A DNA stretch of 23,259 bases from CALFER01 sp964472395. Its GTDB lineage: Bacteria > CSSED10-310 > CALFER01. The DNA lies in the NCBI GenBank assembly GCA_964472395.1, contig CAYYMM010000074.1, positions 1 through 23,259 on the forward strand, written 5' to 3'. Under the pieces are notes generated by a model. The model was not told where the DNA came from, did not search any database, and was given only the letters and a program-made list of their open reading frames with translations. This document shows positions 14,500 to 22,668 of the stretch, piece by piece; the stretch's first letter is position 1; each line of letters opens with the position of its first letter. The position numbers and the translations under genes are program-made.

Positions 14500-16124
14500 T
14501 GTCGCTTTTTGGATTGTTCGACAAGAAACAGAAGCCGATCGAGGTGATGAAGACGAGTCCCGGCAAGCTCAAGACCTACATGCAATGTCCGATGAAATAC
14601 AAGTTTCTTCATGTGGAAAACCGGACAGGCCGGAAGCTGTCGGCACACCATCTGTCGTTTGACGGGATTCTGAAGCAGGCGGTCGAGGAGTTCCAGAAGA
14701 AAACACTGATGAAGTTCGAGGATATTCAGCCGGATGAGTTGTCGCGGATGATCGAGGCGAACTGGGATCCGGCTCGATTCGAGGGTGTGGAGAATGCGGA
14801 AGAATTCCGTGAGGCCGCGCGCAAAGCCGGGCGGGTGATGACACAATGGTTTGCCGACAACCGGGCGTTTCTGTTCACACACCGCCGCGAACCGGCTCTG
14901 GGTGTTTTCGCCGAGTATTTCGTCCAGCCGATTTCCGTCTGGGTTCGCCTGGACCGGATCGAACGAATGCCCGAGGGCAATCTGCGGCTCGTGATCTTCA
15001 AATCGGGCGCTCGGCAGATCCTCCCGCAGGAAATGAAATACGATCTTGGAATCCGGCTCCAGATGGCGGCTGCGCGTGAGTTGTTCGGCGACGCCATGAA
15101 TCGGTTCGCGTTCGTGTATCTGCGGGACGGCAATACGATCGAGATTCCCATCGAGGCATTGGATCTGGAGGCACTGCCCGCGGAACTTCTGGAAACGATC
15201 CGGAAAATCCAGGACGGCGATTTCGATCCGCACCTCGGTCCGTTGTGCAGTGTCTGCGAGTTTCTGGAGGAGTGTCCGGGATGGCCTGAAATGCCCTGGA
15301 AGCGTGTGGGGGAAGATCGTGAGACATACGGCAAGCGGTTGCGAATGTCGTATTCGAAAATGTCCTTGTTCGAGCGTTGTCCGCGGGCCTACAGCAAGCT
15401 CTATATCGAAAAAATCGCTCCGAAACCGCAACCGTTCTTCAGCTTCGGCTCTTGCATCCATGCGGTCATGGAAACCTTTTACGATAAGAATAACGATGAG
15501 AAGCGCTCCCTGCCGTATCTCATGCGGGTGCTCGACGAGACCTGGCCGGGATTCCGGATCGGTTATACCGATGATAACGAGGAGTCCCGGTATCGCGAGA
15601 AAGCCGTGACGATGCTCGAACAGTACTACAATCGGTTCGTGAAATCGCAGAAGTTCTTTCCGGCATCGCAGATCGAGAGCTATTTCGAAATTCCGGTCGG
15701 CGGGGATACCGTCATGACCGGATTCATCGACCGTATCGATGCGAGACTCGACGGGGGATATACCGTTCTTGATTACAAAACCGAACCGACTGATCGCTCG
15801 CAGGATGCCGTGGACAAGGATCTGCAATTGACACTCTATTACTGGGCTGCACGGGAATGGCTCAGGCTGGACATCCGGGAACTCGGTCTGTTCATGATGT
15901 CCTTCGATAAACTGATGACCACGACGCGCAGTCCTGATCAGATTCCCGGATTGCTCGAGCGCGTTGAGGCCGTCACGCGACAGATTCGCGCGGAAACGGT
16001 ATTTGCACCGAGAGTGAACAAGTATTGTCTGAGCTGTGATCACCTCAACGGCTGTCCGATCGAGGAAACCGTTCGGTCAGACGGGCGATTGAGGACGATG
16101 GAGTTTACCGAAGACGATGTTTGA
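14499..16124 (+). CDS. Tandem RecB/AddB-like PD-(D/E)XK nuclease with two iron-sulfur cysteine sets
   Basis: A 541-residue protein built of two similar nuclease units. The C-terminal unit (about 283-530) has YSKMSLFERCPRAY, the H of GSCIHAVMETFYD, D411 in GFIDRID, D425-Y-K427 in VLDYKTE, the QLTLYYWAA helix, and Cys294, Cys510, Cys513, Cys519, the C...CX2CX5C iron-sulfur pattern of AddB/Cas4-type nucleases. The N-terminal unit (about 20-262) repeats this: QCPMKYKF with Cys30, D152, K168 and Cys250, Cys253, Cys259, but Ile166 replaces the second acid, so it is probably inactive. Overall role: DNA exonuclease, perhaps on imported DNA. The GTG at 14499 shares a base with the previous stop and has GGAGG ten bases upstream; an ATG at 14547 is the alternative. 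It overlaps the next gene by 8 bp. Confidence 0.9.
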   Translation: MSLFGLFDKKQKPIEVMKTSPGKLKTYMQCPMKYKFLHVENRTGRKLSAHHLSFDGILKQAVEEFQKKTLMKFEDIQPDELSRMIEANWDPARFEGVENAEEFREAARKAGRVMTQWFADNRAFLFTHRREPALGVFAEYFVQPISVWVRLDRIERMPEGNLRLVIFKSGARQILPQEMKYDLGIRLQMAAARELFGDAMNRFAFVYLRDGNTIEIPIEALDLEALPAELLETIRKIQDGDFDPHLGPLCSVCEFLEECPGWPEMPWKRVGEDRETYGKRLRMSYSKMSLFERCPRAYSKLYIEKIAPKPQPFFSFGSCIHAVMETFYDKNNDEKRSLPYLMRVLDETWPGFRIGYTDDNEESRYREKAVTMLEQYYNRFVKSQKFFPASQIESYFEIPVGGDTVMTGFIDRIDARLDGGYTVLDYKTEPTDRSQDAVDKDLQLTLYYWAAREWLRLDIRELGLFMMSFDKLMTTTRSPDQIPGLLERVEAVTRQIRAETVFAPRVNKYCLSCDHLNGCPIEETVRSDGRLRTMEFTEDDV

Positions 16125-17382
16125 TTCTATCGGATCGCCAACCATGCTGATGTTCGCGATGCTGGCCGGAGCGGGGGCGGTGATTGAACTGCTTCGGTAT
16201 GTCGGACGGATTGAACCGGATGCCGACGGAATATCGGAGTCGACAGGATCCGGAGTTGGGATCGGATTCGCGGACGAAACGGTGACTTCGGAAGAGACTC
16301 AGATGGAGGCGGAGGAGTGGGTCGAGCCGGTATTCATGCGGGACACGCAATTCGCCCGTACGATGGTGGTGACACACGGTGATTTTGATGGATTCGCGTG
16401 TGGAGCCTTGCTGTTGAGGCGGTACGGCGATACATGCGGAATGGTGTTTTCGACGCCGCGCCGGTTGCATCGATCGCTCATCGCCGCCGCACGCGGACTG
16501 GTTCGGGGAGACACGGTCATCGTCGTCGATCTGGCGCTCCAGCAGAAACTCGAACCCGAGGTGATCCCGGTGCTTCGGAGCATGCGCGAAACCGGGCTGA
16601 AAGTGATCTGGATCGATCATCACGACTGGCCTGCCGGATTGCGCGAGCGGACGGCGCGGGAGGTGCATGAATTGAAGATCGATCCCGCTGCGCATAGTGC
16701 GGCCGAGATCGTCCGAGAGATGCTGCCGAAGGAGGATGCAGAGGCGGATCGCATCCTGCGATTCCTGCATCATGGGAGTTTTCCGGCGGACAGAGACTGG
16801 GATGAATCGTGGCGGATGCTTCTGTCTGAACTGGTGAGTCTGCGCGATTACGAAGTCACCTTGAATCTGTTGAAATCCTGGGCGGCGGGTGAACCGCCGG
16901 GGCCTGCCGGCGACTATCTGATCCGGCGTGGACGGAAGCGGGAACGACTCACCGTCGAGATCGCCGAATACAGGCATCGGAAAGAAACCACCCGTACCGG
17001 CCGGGTATTTCTGGTGATCGATGTGCGCCCAAGGCGAATCGAGATGGATCCGCAGTCACGCCTCCTGTTCGTCTGGCATGCGGATCCTCCTTCGATCATG
17101 GTCGGTTCGAAGGCATGCCGGACCCATCATGCGGATTTCTGTCTGCTGGTCTGGGAGGATTTCCGGTATTCGATCTATCGCGGTGAAGATCGCAGAATCG
17201 ATTTTAAACCGCTTTTCCCGTCCGCGAAACGGGATCGGTTTGAGTTCCGGGTCGCGGGACACCATTACGCGGCATCCATCACGACAGCGCCGACGATGCG
17301 CGATCAACTCCGATCACTGGTGGACTGGCATCTTCCGGATGCCGTTGAATCGTTGATCGCGCTGGTGCGGGAAACATTCTGA
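16117..17382 (+). CDS. DHH-family phosphoesterase (nuclease-like) with N-terminal hydrophobic segment
   Basis: A 421-residue protein. A hydrophobic stretch (about 10-30) and an acidic linker precede the DHH domain. Motif I is VTHGDFDGFACGALLL (D89, D91), motif II contains VIVVDLALQQ, motif III is IDHHDWP (D167-H168-H169), and SLRDYE is a candidate motif IV. The HxDxDG form resembles RecJ-like and oligoribonuclease-like DHH enzymes, which remove mononucleotides from single-stranded DNA or short oligonucleotides with Mn2+. The C-terminal part ends in a DHHA1-like strand (FRVAGHHYAAS). The exact substrate is open; c-di-nucleotides are an alternative. The ATG at 16117 overlaps the nuclease gene by 8 bp, with only a weak, distant GGAG; an ATG at 16144 is possible. 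The next gene is cdd, 26 bp away. Confidence 0.82.
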   Translation: MFDSIGSPTMLMFAMLAGAGAVIELLRYVGRIEPDADGISESTGSGVGIGFADETVTSEETQMEAEEWVEPVFMRDTQFARTMVVTHGDFDGFACGALLLRRYGDTCGMVFSTPRRLHRSLIAAARGLVRGDTVIVVDLALQQKLEPEVIPVLRSMRETGLKVIWIDHHDWPAGLRERTAREVHELKIDPAAHSAAEIVREMLPKEDAEADRILRFLHHGSFPADRDWDESWRMLLSELVSLRDYEVTLNLLKSWAAGEPPGPAGDYLIRRGRKRERLTVEIAEYRHRKETTRTGRVFLVIDVRPRRIEMDPQSRLLFVWHADPPSIMVGSKACRTHHADFCLLVWEDFRYSIYRGEDRRIDFKPLFPSAKRDRFEFRVAGHHYAASITTAPTMRDQLRSLVDWHLPDAVESLIALVRETF

Positions 17383-17408
17383 ACGCAGAGACGAGGAGGA
17401 CAGGCGGA

Positions 17409-17792
17409 ATGATCGATTGGGACGCATTGATTGCGGAGGCCCGGGAAGCGAGTCGTCGTGCGTATGCACCATACTCACATTACAAGGTGGGCGCGGCCGT
17501 TTTATGTGAGGACGGCCGGATCTTCACTGGGTGTAATGTTGAAAACGCATCATACGGACTCACGATGTGTGCCGAACGCACCGCCGTCTTCCATGCGCGT
17601 GTGAAGGGAATGACATCGATCCGTGCGGTCGCGGTCTACGCCCCTCAGATGCCGCCGCCTTTACCTTGCGGCGCATGCCGTCAGGTCATCGCCGAACACG
17701 GACCCGGCTGTGATATCGTTGTCGTCGATGCGGACGATAATGTGCAGCACTTTACGATCCGAGACCTGCTGCCGCACTCGTTCAGTCTGTGA
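17409..17792 (+). CDS. cdd: Cytidine deaminase
   Basis: A 127-residue enzyme of the tetrameric class, which converts cytidine and deoxycytidine to (deoxy)uridine and ammonia in the cytoplasm. The N-terminal YAPYSHYKVGAAV segment, NVENASYGLTMCAERTA with zinc ligand Cys54 and catalytic Glu56, and PCGACRQ with Cys87 and Cys90 are all as expected. Length is typical. GAGGAGG precedes the ATG. It is the last gene of the plus-strand operon and supplies deoxyuridine to the phosphorylase encoded 8 kb upstream, which fits a pyrimidine-nucleoside catabolic role as well as simple salvage. Its stop codon lies within a hairpin shared with the convergent TM1266-like gene. Confidence 0.96.
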   Translation: MIDWDALIAEAREASRRAYAPYSHYKVGAAVLCEDGRIFTGCNVENASYGLTMCAERTAVFHARVKGMTSIRAVAVYAPQMPPPLPCGACRQVIAEHGPGCDIVVVDADDNVQHFTIRDLLPHSFSL

Positions 17793-17808
17793 TCCCCTCG
17801 CGGATCAC
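17789..17808. terminator. Hairpin shared by the two convergent stop codons
   Basis: GTGATCC-CCTCGC-GGATCAC is a perfect seven-pair hairpin covering the cdd stop (17790-17792) and the stop of the convergent gene (17805-17807). There is no T-run on either side, so it may act as a weak two-way terminator or a 3'-end stabiliser. Confidence 0.4.
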
Positions 17809-18065
17809 GGATGATCAAACACCATTTTCTGGACGGCGACACCGATCATTGTCCGTAGTTTGTCCTCAAGTTCCAGACAGATCGCCTCATCACCCGACAT
17901 TTCCAGGATCATCAGACCGTTCGGGGAACAGAAATTGTCGTGAACCTGATGCAGGCCGATCCGGGTTTTGATGTTGCAGCCGTACTCGGACAACAGATCC
18001 TGAACGAGTCTCGCGTTCTTCATCCGCTCAGTGATGTGCACGCCCAGAATGATATGTTTTTCCAC
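17805..18065 (-). CDS. TM1266-type iron-only hydrogenase system putative regulator
   Basis: An 86-residue protein with an ACT/NikR-like beta-alpha-beta outline: an N-terminal strand (KHIILGVHITERM), a helix (NARLVQDLLSEYG), CNIKTRIGLHQVHD, and a C-terminal helix with EDKLRTMIGVAVQKMVF. It matches the family named after Thermotoga TM1266, typically encoded beside [FeFe]-hydrogenase maturation genes and thought to regulate them; the ligand is not known. The start is GTG at 18065, with AGGAGG five bases upstream. It lies 12 bp downstream of hydG on the same strand, so the two are co-transcribed, and it is the last gene of that operon. Confidence 0.88.
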   Translation of the reverse strand: MEKHIILGVHITERMKNARLVQDLLSEYGCNIKTRIGLHQVHDNFCSPNGLMILEMSGDEAICLELEDKLRTMIGVAVQKMVFDHP

Positions 18066-18077
18066 CAGTGCCTCCTG

Positions 18078-19478
18078 TCAGACAAACACATCGTGTTTGC
18101 CGGTTTCAACCATCTTCAGCAATTTGATCGATGTGTTCCGATCCTGTTCGCTCATTTCAGACAGTATCTTTTGGATCAGCTTTTCTCCGACAACCCGCGT
18201 TTCTTGTGAGGCGAAGTCCATGAGATATTCCCGGAATGTCGACAAGGCGTTCGGATCGCAATGATGCTTGATTTCTCCGGGTTTCGCGAGATCCATGAAG
18301 TCGTGGCCGGTTCGTCCGAGCCGGTAGCAGGCCGTGCAGAAGGACGGGATGTACCCGAGTTCGGCGACATCACGGATGACTTCGTCGAGCGGGCGGTGAT
18401 CGCCGAGTGAGAACTGGCTGGCATCGAGTTCCGTATCATCGATCGAATAACCGCCGGGGTTGGTGCGGCTGCCGGCTGAGATCTGGGAGACACCGAGAGC
18501 GAACGATTCGCGCCTCAGATTCGGTGTTTCACGCGTGGACATGATGATTCCCGTATAGGGTACCGCGATCCGGAGAATCGCGACGAGTTTGCGGAAATCG
18601 ATGTCCGATACCGGTTTGGGCGGGTGTTCGGCGATATCCGACCCGGTGGCTGGTTCGAGGCGGGGAACGCTGATCGTATGAGGACCGACACCGAACTTCG
18701 CTTCGAGATGTCGGATGTGCTGCATCAGCGCCAGCATCTCGAACCGCCAGTCGAACAATCCGAACAGCACCCCGATGCCCACGTCGTCGATCCCGGCTTC
18801 CATGGCCCGATCCATGACGGTCACGCGCCAATCGTAATCTTTCTTTTTCCCTCCGGTATGCATGGTGGCATACGTGTCCCGATGATACGTTTCCTGAAAC
18901 AACTGATAGGTTCCGATTCCCGTCTTTTTCAACTCGCGGAATTCATCGAGAGTCAATGGCGCAATATTGACGTTGATCCGGCGTATTTCACCTTTCGGTG
19001 TGGTGGTTTTGTATATTGTGTCGATCGATTTCAGAATGTAATTCAGCCCGTCCCGGGGATACGATTCACCGGCAACCATCAGGACACGCTTGTGCCCCTG
19101 ATCGATCAGGATTCTGACTTCGTGCGCGATCTCTTCCTGGGACAAGGCACGGCGTTTCAATTCGGTGTTCCGGGCGCGGAAAGCACAATACAGACAATCG
19201 TTGCTGCACAAATTGGAGATGTACAGCGGGGCGAACATGACGATCCGGGCACCGTAGATCGTTTCCTTCACAAATCGGGCGGTCTGAAACAGTTCGTTGA
19301 GCAGTTCGGGATCGCTGATGTCGCACAGGCTTGCGATCTCATCGATCGCCAATCCTTTCAACTCTCGCGCCTTCAGCAGAATCTCCCGGATTCGCTGTGC
19401 GGAACACGTCCGGTATCGTTCAAGCGTCTCGAAAATGGTCCTTTCATCAATGATCTCATGCAACTTTCTCTCGTTCAT
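18078..19478 (-). CDS. hydG: [FeFe]-hydrogenase H-cluster maturase HydG (radical SAM tyrosine lyase)
   Basis: A 466-residue radical SAM enzyme that cleaves tyrosine to p-cresol and forms the CO and cyanide ligands of the H-cluster. The SAM-cluster motif CSNDCLYC (Cys91, Cys95, Cys98; CX3CX2C) is followed by the barrel (IDQGHKRVLMVAGESYP, INVNIAPL, GIGTYQLFQETYH). The C-terminus carries CTACY...HHC in the CX2CX22C spacing of the second, HydG-specific cluster. Length and motifs match true HydG rather than ThiH. The ATG at 19478 lies 25 bp downstream of the histidine-kinase stop; the ribosome site is modest (AAAGG). HydE and HydF are not in the window. Its presence supports an active [FeFe]-hydrogenase, encoded at the right edge. 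Confidence 0.97.
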   Translation of the reverse strand: MNERKLHEIIDERTIFETLERYRTCSAQRIREILLKARELKGLAIDEIASLCDISDPELLNELFQTARFVKETIYGARIVMFAPLYISNLCSNDCLYCAFRARNTELKRRALSQEEIAHEVRILIDQGHKRVLMVAGESYPRDGLNYILKSIDTIYKTTTPKGEIRRINVNIAPLTLDEFRELKKTGIGTYQLFQETYHRDTYATMHTGGKKKDYDWRVTVMDRAMEAGIDDVGIGVLFGLFDWRFEMLALMQHIRHLEAKFGVGPHTISVPRLEPATGSDIAEHPPKPVSDIDFRKLVAILRIAVPYTGIIMSTRETPNLRRESFALGVSQISAGSRTNPGGYSIDDTELDASQFSLGDHRPLDEVIRDVAELGYIPSFCTACYRLGRTGHDFMDLAKPGEIKHHCDPNALSTFREYLMDFASQETRVVGEKLIQKILSEMSEQDRNTSIKLLKMVETGKHDVFV

Positions 19479-19503
19479 TCCAACTTGCCTTTCTCGGATT
19501 TAA

Positions 19504-20799
19504 CTAAACCGTCTCTGAAACGATGGGTTGGGGTATCTCCAGGGTGAATCGCGCCCATTTCCCATGCTCAGAATAAGCACGGATATGGCCATGATGTGCC
19601 TGAACGATCCGGTATACCGAATACAGTCCGACACCGGTACCTTTCTGTTTGCGGAGTTCAGGAGTCTGAAGACGCGAGAACTTCCGGAACAGGCGCGCCC
19701 GTTCGGTTTCGGGAAACCCCGGCCCGTCATTTTCAACGGAAATCGTAAAACCGGAAGGTGACTGCGTCATCCGAATGCGCACGCCGCCTTCCTCAAACCC
19801 ATACTTGATTCCATTCCCGATCAGATTGACCATGACGATCTTGAACAGATCCGGATCGCATTCCACCGGTTGAGGCGATTGCGGCAATTCCACTGAAATG
19901 CTCATCTTTTTCTGATCGGCCTGGGGTTTGACCATATCGATCGCCATGTCGATGATCTCACGAAAATCCAAAGTAACCGGCTTTGGATTCATTTGATTGC
20001 TTTCGATGCGCGCCAGATCGAGATATTCGCGGACAAGTCCCAGGAGATATTCACCCTTCTGCGCCATCTTCTGGATCTTGGCGGACTGATCGTCGGACAG
20101 TTCACCGAGATAGCCCTGAAGCAGAACCTTGGCATCCATGACGATGGAAGAAACAGGACTCTTCAACTCATGGCTCACGAATCCCAACATCTCGAAATAG
20201 GCCGTATTCGCGGCCGTGAGTTGTTCGATCCGATAGGCTTTCTCGATCGCCTGACTCAACCGTTCGGCCAGTGCGAGATGCTGCATGACCTCGAGTCGAC
20301 TGTAGGCGTTTTTATTTCTGGAACTGCGGAACAGGAGTCCCACACTACGATTTTCGACCTTGAGCGGGCACGTCATGCTGGACCGCACGCCCTCCTGGAG
20401 AAGGATCCTCGTCGATCGGCTATCGGGATGTTCCGCATAGTATTGCTCAAGATCATTGATAATTCGAGGCCTGCCGTTGGTGATGACATCATACAGTGAG
20501 CTGCCTTGCAGATCTTCGGAGTATCCTTTACCCAGCAGAACCGGCGAATACTCCGCGCGCAGCCAGTGGGCCGTGACGCGAAGCCCGTCTTCGTCCAGAA
20601 ACGATAAGCCCAGACGATCGCAGGGAAAAATCGGGAGCGTGGATTCGTAGTAAAAATGCATGACCTGGTCGAGCGATTCCGCCGCGGCGATTTTCCGGTT
20701 GATCCGTTCGATGATGTCGCGGACTTCTTCCGGCAGATCGTCGACGGTCGTACGCGCATCGGGCAGATCGATGAATTGAATGGGTGGTCGGACATTCAT
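19504..20799 (-). CDS. Cytoplasmic GAF-domain sensor histidine kinase
   Basis: A 431-residue kinase without membrane segments. An N-terminal GAF-type sensor (about 30-185) includes a PIFPCDRLGLSFLDEDGL strand region and SSMTCPLKVENRSVGLL. The H-box is VSHELKSPVSS with phospho-acceptor His210. The ATPase domain has the N-box (NLIGNGIKYG), G1 (VENDGPGFP), F-box region (RLFRKFSR) and G2 (KGTGVGLYSV). The signal is unknown; GAF domains can bind small ligands or redox centres. No response regulator is encoded in the window. The ATG at 20799 has AGGAGG five bases upstream. It heads the operon with hydG and the TM1266-like gene, so it may control hydrogenase expression; kinase genes are known neighbours of [FeFe]-hydrogenase loci. 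Confidence 0.92.
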   Translation of the reverse strand: MNVRPPIQFIDLPDARTTVDDLPEEVRDIIERINRKIAAAESLDQVMHFYYESTLPIFPCDRLGLSFLDEDGLRVTAHWLRAEYSPVLLGKGYSEDLQGSSLYDVITNGRPRIINDLEQYYAEHPDSRSTRILLQEGVRSSMTCPLKVENRSVGLLFRSSRNKNAYSRLEVMQHLALAERLSQAIEKAYRIEQLTAANTAYFEMLGFVSHELKSPVSSIVMDAKVLLQGYLGELSDDQSAKIQKMAQKGEYLLGLVREYLDLARIESNQMNPKPVTLDFREIIDMAIDMVKPQADQKKMSISVELPQSPQPVECDPDLFKIVMVNLIGNGIKYGFEEGGVRIRMTQSPSGFTISVENDGPGFPETERARLFRKFSRLQTPELRKQKGTGVGLYSVYRIVQAHHGHIRAYSEHGKWARFTLEIPQPIVSETV

Positions 20800-20876
20800 G
20801 CAGGCCTCCTGAAGTTTGGCGAACCAGAATGGAAACGGTTACAGTTCTTCCAGGAACGGCTTCACGTTGCCACATG

Positions 20877-20905
20877 TTGCTTTTATCACGTTTCGAGCTT
20901 ATGGT
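20877..20905 (+). promoter_or_regulatory. Tentative promoter of the PP2C phosphatase gene
   Basis: TTGCTT (three of six) and TATGGT (four of six) have a 17-bp spacer in the 137-bp divergent region between the kinase and phosphatase genes. The match is weak. Confidence 0.25.
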
Positions 20906-20936
20906 GAACCCGGTTTTCACGGGGAGGCTTGAACAG

Positions 20937-22595
20937 ATGACGGATTGGCTGGCATACTCGGCCGTAATCGAAGCGGCCGATCAGGCGATCGATGAGCATG
21001 AGCTTGCGGATTGGAACGATGTGCTGACTCACAGGAGTCTTCCGGATTGCATCAAGACGATCTTTCCGGAGGGTGCCGGAGTTCGTTTCATGCGCGATCT
21101 GGTGTCGGATCCCGATGACCTGATCTTTGCTCTCATGAAAAATCTGGATGTACCCGCACGATCGAAGTCAAGGCTGATCCGGGCGGTCGAAAACGCTGAA
21201 ACCGATCCCGACTTCCAGTCCATACATGCGCGATTCGGCTGGCGCACACTGATCTATGTCCTGATCAGTTTCGGACAATCACCGGTCCCCGATCACAGTC
21301 AGTCCCCGAGATACCAGATCAACTGGCAGATCCCTGCCGTGTTTTTCTCAAAAGAACCCACCGCCTTTGATCTGGCTTCCTTCCAGAAACTCTATCTCAT
21401 CACGATGTACACACTCGTCTGTAAAACATTGCGATTCGGATTGACCTGGACCGGAACGCGTGCAAATCGCCTGTTCGATAGTATTCCCGGCGTGGTCAGT
21501 CTCATCTCATCCGAACTTGTCTATGAAGCCAATCAGGAGTTCGCTCGCTGGTTCCCGCACGATCTGAAACCTGGGGAAGCCGTTTCCCTGGGCAGCATCT
21601 TGCCGCGTGATCTCCATGCCTGGATCCGGACCGTCATCCTGGATGAGCCGTCAGAAGAGAAGACCGTACAATCGAAAATCGACTGGATCCGGCGGAGAGA
21701 CGGGCGGAAGGTGCGGGCGGAAATCGAGATCCGGCCATTCAAACCGTTTGAATTCGTGCATCTCCACGAATCGATGAACCTGGGATATCAGGGTTTGAAT
21801 ACGCAGAATGCCGACGAGTTGCTCCACCTCATGTTCATTCGGGACGTATCGATGCAATTCGAGGCGGAACGGGTGATGCAGGAGATCGAACTGGCCCGCA
21901 AAGTCCAGGTCCGATTACTCCCGTCCCGCATTCCCTGGACGGATCGGTTCGATGTGGCGGCCGATTGCCAGCCCGCCGGGGATATCGGAGGCGATCTCTT
22001 CGATGTCACACTACTGGAGGATGGAAGGCTGGCTCTCTTCACGTGCGACGCAACCGGGCACGGGATCGACAGTGCCATGCTGGCATCGATGGTCTCGGGT
22101 GCTTACCGCGCGTCGGTTCTCCGGGATCCGTTACCGGTACGCATTCTGGAAACCCTGGATCAGGTGCTCCGGAAAACCCGACAGAGCGGCTTCGTCACGG
22201 CGGCTTATCTGTTGTTGAATCCCAAGACCCGTATGATGGAAATCGCGCTGGCGGGGCATCATCCTCCGGTTCATCTCTGCGGAGAGGAATTCCTCCATCC
22301 CGCCGAAACTCCCGAATCCCTCCCTCTCGGAGTCTCGCTGCCGCCGTGTTACCATCTGTCGAGCCAGTCATTCAAGCCGGGAGATGTGATTGCCATCATG
22401 TCGGATGGACTGATCGAGGCCAGAAATCGGCAGAATGTTGTGTTCGATATGGCGGTCGAAGAGGTGCTTCTGGGAGCGGCTCATCAGAGCGCTTCCGGCA
22501 TTCTGAATACGCTCTTCAAGTCCTTCCGTCGATTCCGGAATGGAATAGCGGCTGAAGACGATCTGACTGCGGTCATCGTCAAGATCAAATCGTGA
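20937..22595 (+). CDS. PAS-domain PP2C-type (RsbU/SpoIIE) serine phosphatase
   Basis: A 552-residue cytoplasmic protein. Residues 1-170 are a helical region I do not recognise. A PAS-type sensor follows (about 180-305: DSIPGVVSLISSELVYEANQ, then RRRDGRKVRAEIEI and FIRDVS). A short signalling helix with the typical ELARKVQVRLLP leads to the phosphatase domain (about 330-550), with the metal-binding aspartates in AGDIGGDLFD and CDATGHGIDSAM, AGHHPP, and MSDGLIEARN with EDDLTAVIV at the end. Such enzymes dephosphorylate anti-anti-sigma factors of the STAS type in partner-switching systems. No STAS or anti-sigma gene is visible here. The ATG at 20937 has GGGGAGG nine bases upstream; an ATG at 20901 lacks one. 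It diverges from the kinase/hydG operon. Confidence 0.9.
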   Translation: MTDWLAYSAVIEAADQAIDEHELADWNDVLTHRSLPDCIKTIFPEGAGVRFMRDLVSDPDDLIFALMKNLDVPARSKSRLIRAVENAETDPDFQSIHARFGWRTLIYVLISFGQSPVPDHSQSPRYQINWQIPAVFFSKEPTAFDLASFQKLYLITMYTLVCKTLRFGLTWTGTRANRLFDSIPGVVSLISSELVYEANQEFARWFPHDLKPGEAVSLGSILPRDLHAWIRTVILDEPSEEKTVQSKIDWIRRRDGRKVRAEIEIRPFKPFEFVHLHESMNLGYQGLNTQNADELLHLMFIRDVSMQFEAERVMQEIELARKVQVRLLPSRIPWTDRFDVAADCQPAGDIGGDLFDVTLLEDGRLALFTCDATGHGIDSAMLASMVSGAYRASVLRDPLPVRILETLDQVLRKTRQSGFVTAAYLLLNPKTRMMEIALAGHHPPVHLCGEEFLHPAETPESLPLGVSLPPCYHLSSQSFKPGDVIAIMSDGLIEARNRQNVVFDMAVEEVLLGAAHQSASGILNTLFKSFRRFRNGIAAEDDLTAVIVKIKS

Positions 22596-22616
22596 TATTT
22601 CCCAGGAGTACAAAAA

Positions 22617-22642
22617 AAGCCGGCAGACTGCTCTGCCGGCTT
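22617..22642 (-). terminator. Strong rho-independent terminator for the hydrogenase gene
   Basis: An 11-pair perfect stem (AAGCCGGCAGA with TCTGCCGGCTT) has a four-base loop. On the minus strand it runs straight into a T-tract (complement of the A-run at 22612-22618), 27 bases after the hydrogenase stop. On the plus strand the T-run is poor, but the stem could still slow the phosphatase transcript. Confidence 0.88.
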
Positions 22643-22668
22643 GATTTCTGACAGTCGCAAACCGAGGA

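Noticed and set aside
14187..16043. Minus-strand open frame of 618 codons opposite the MBL and nuclease genes
   Set aside because: The plus-strand genes have clear motifs in every section, and this frame has none.
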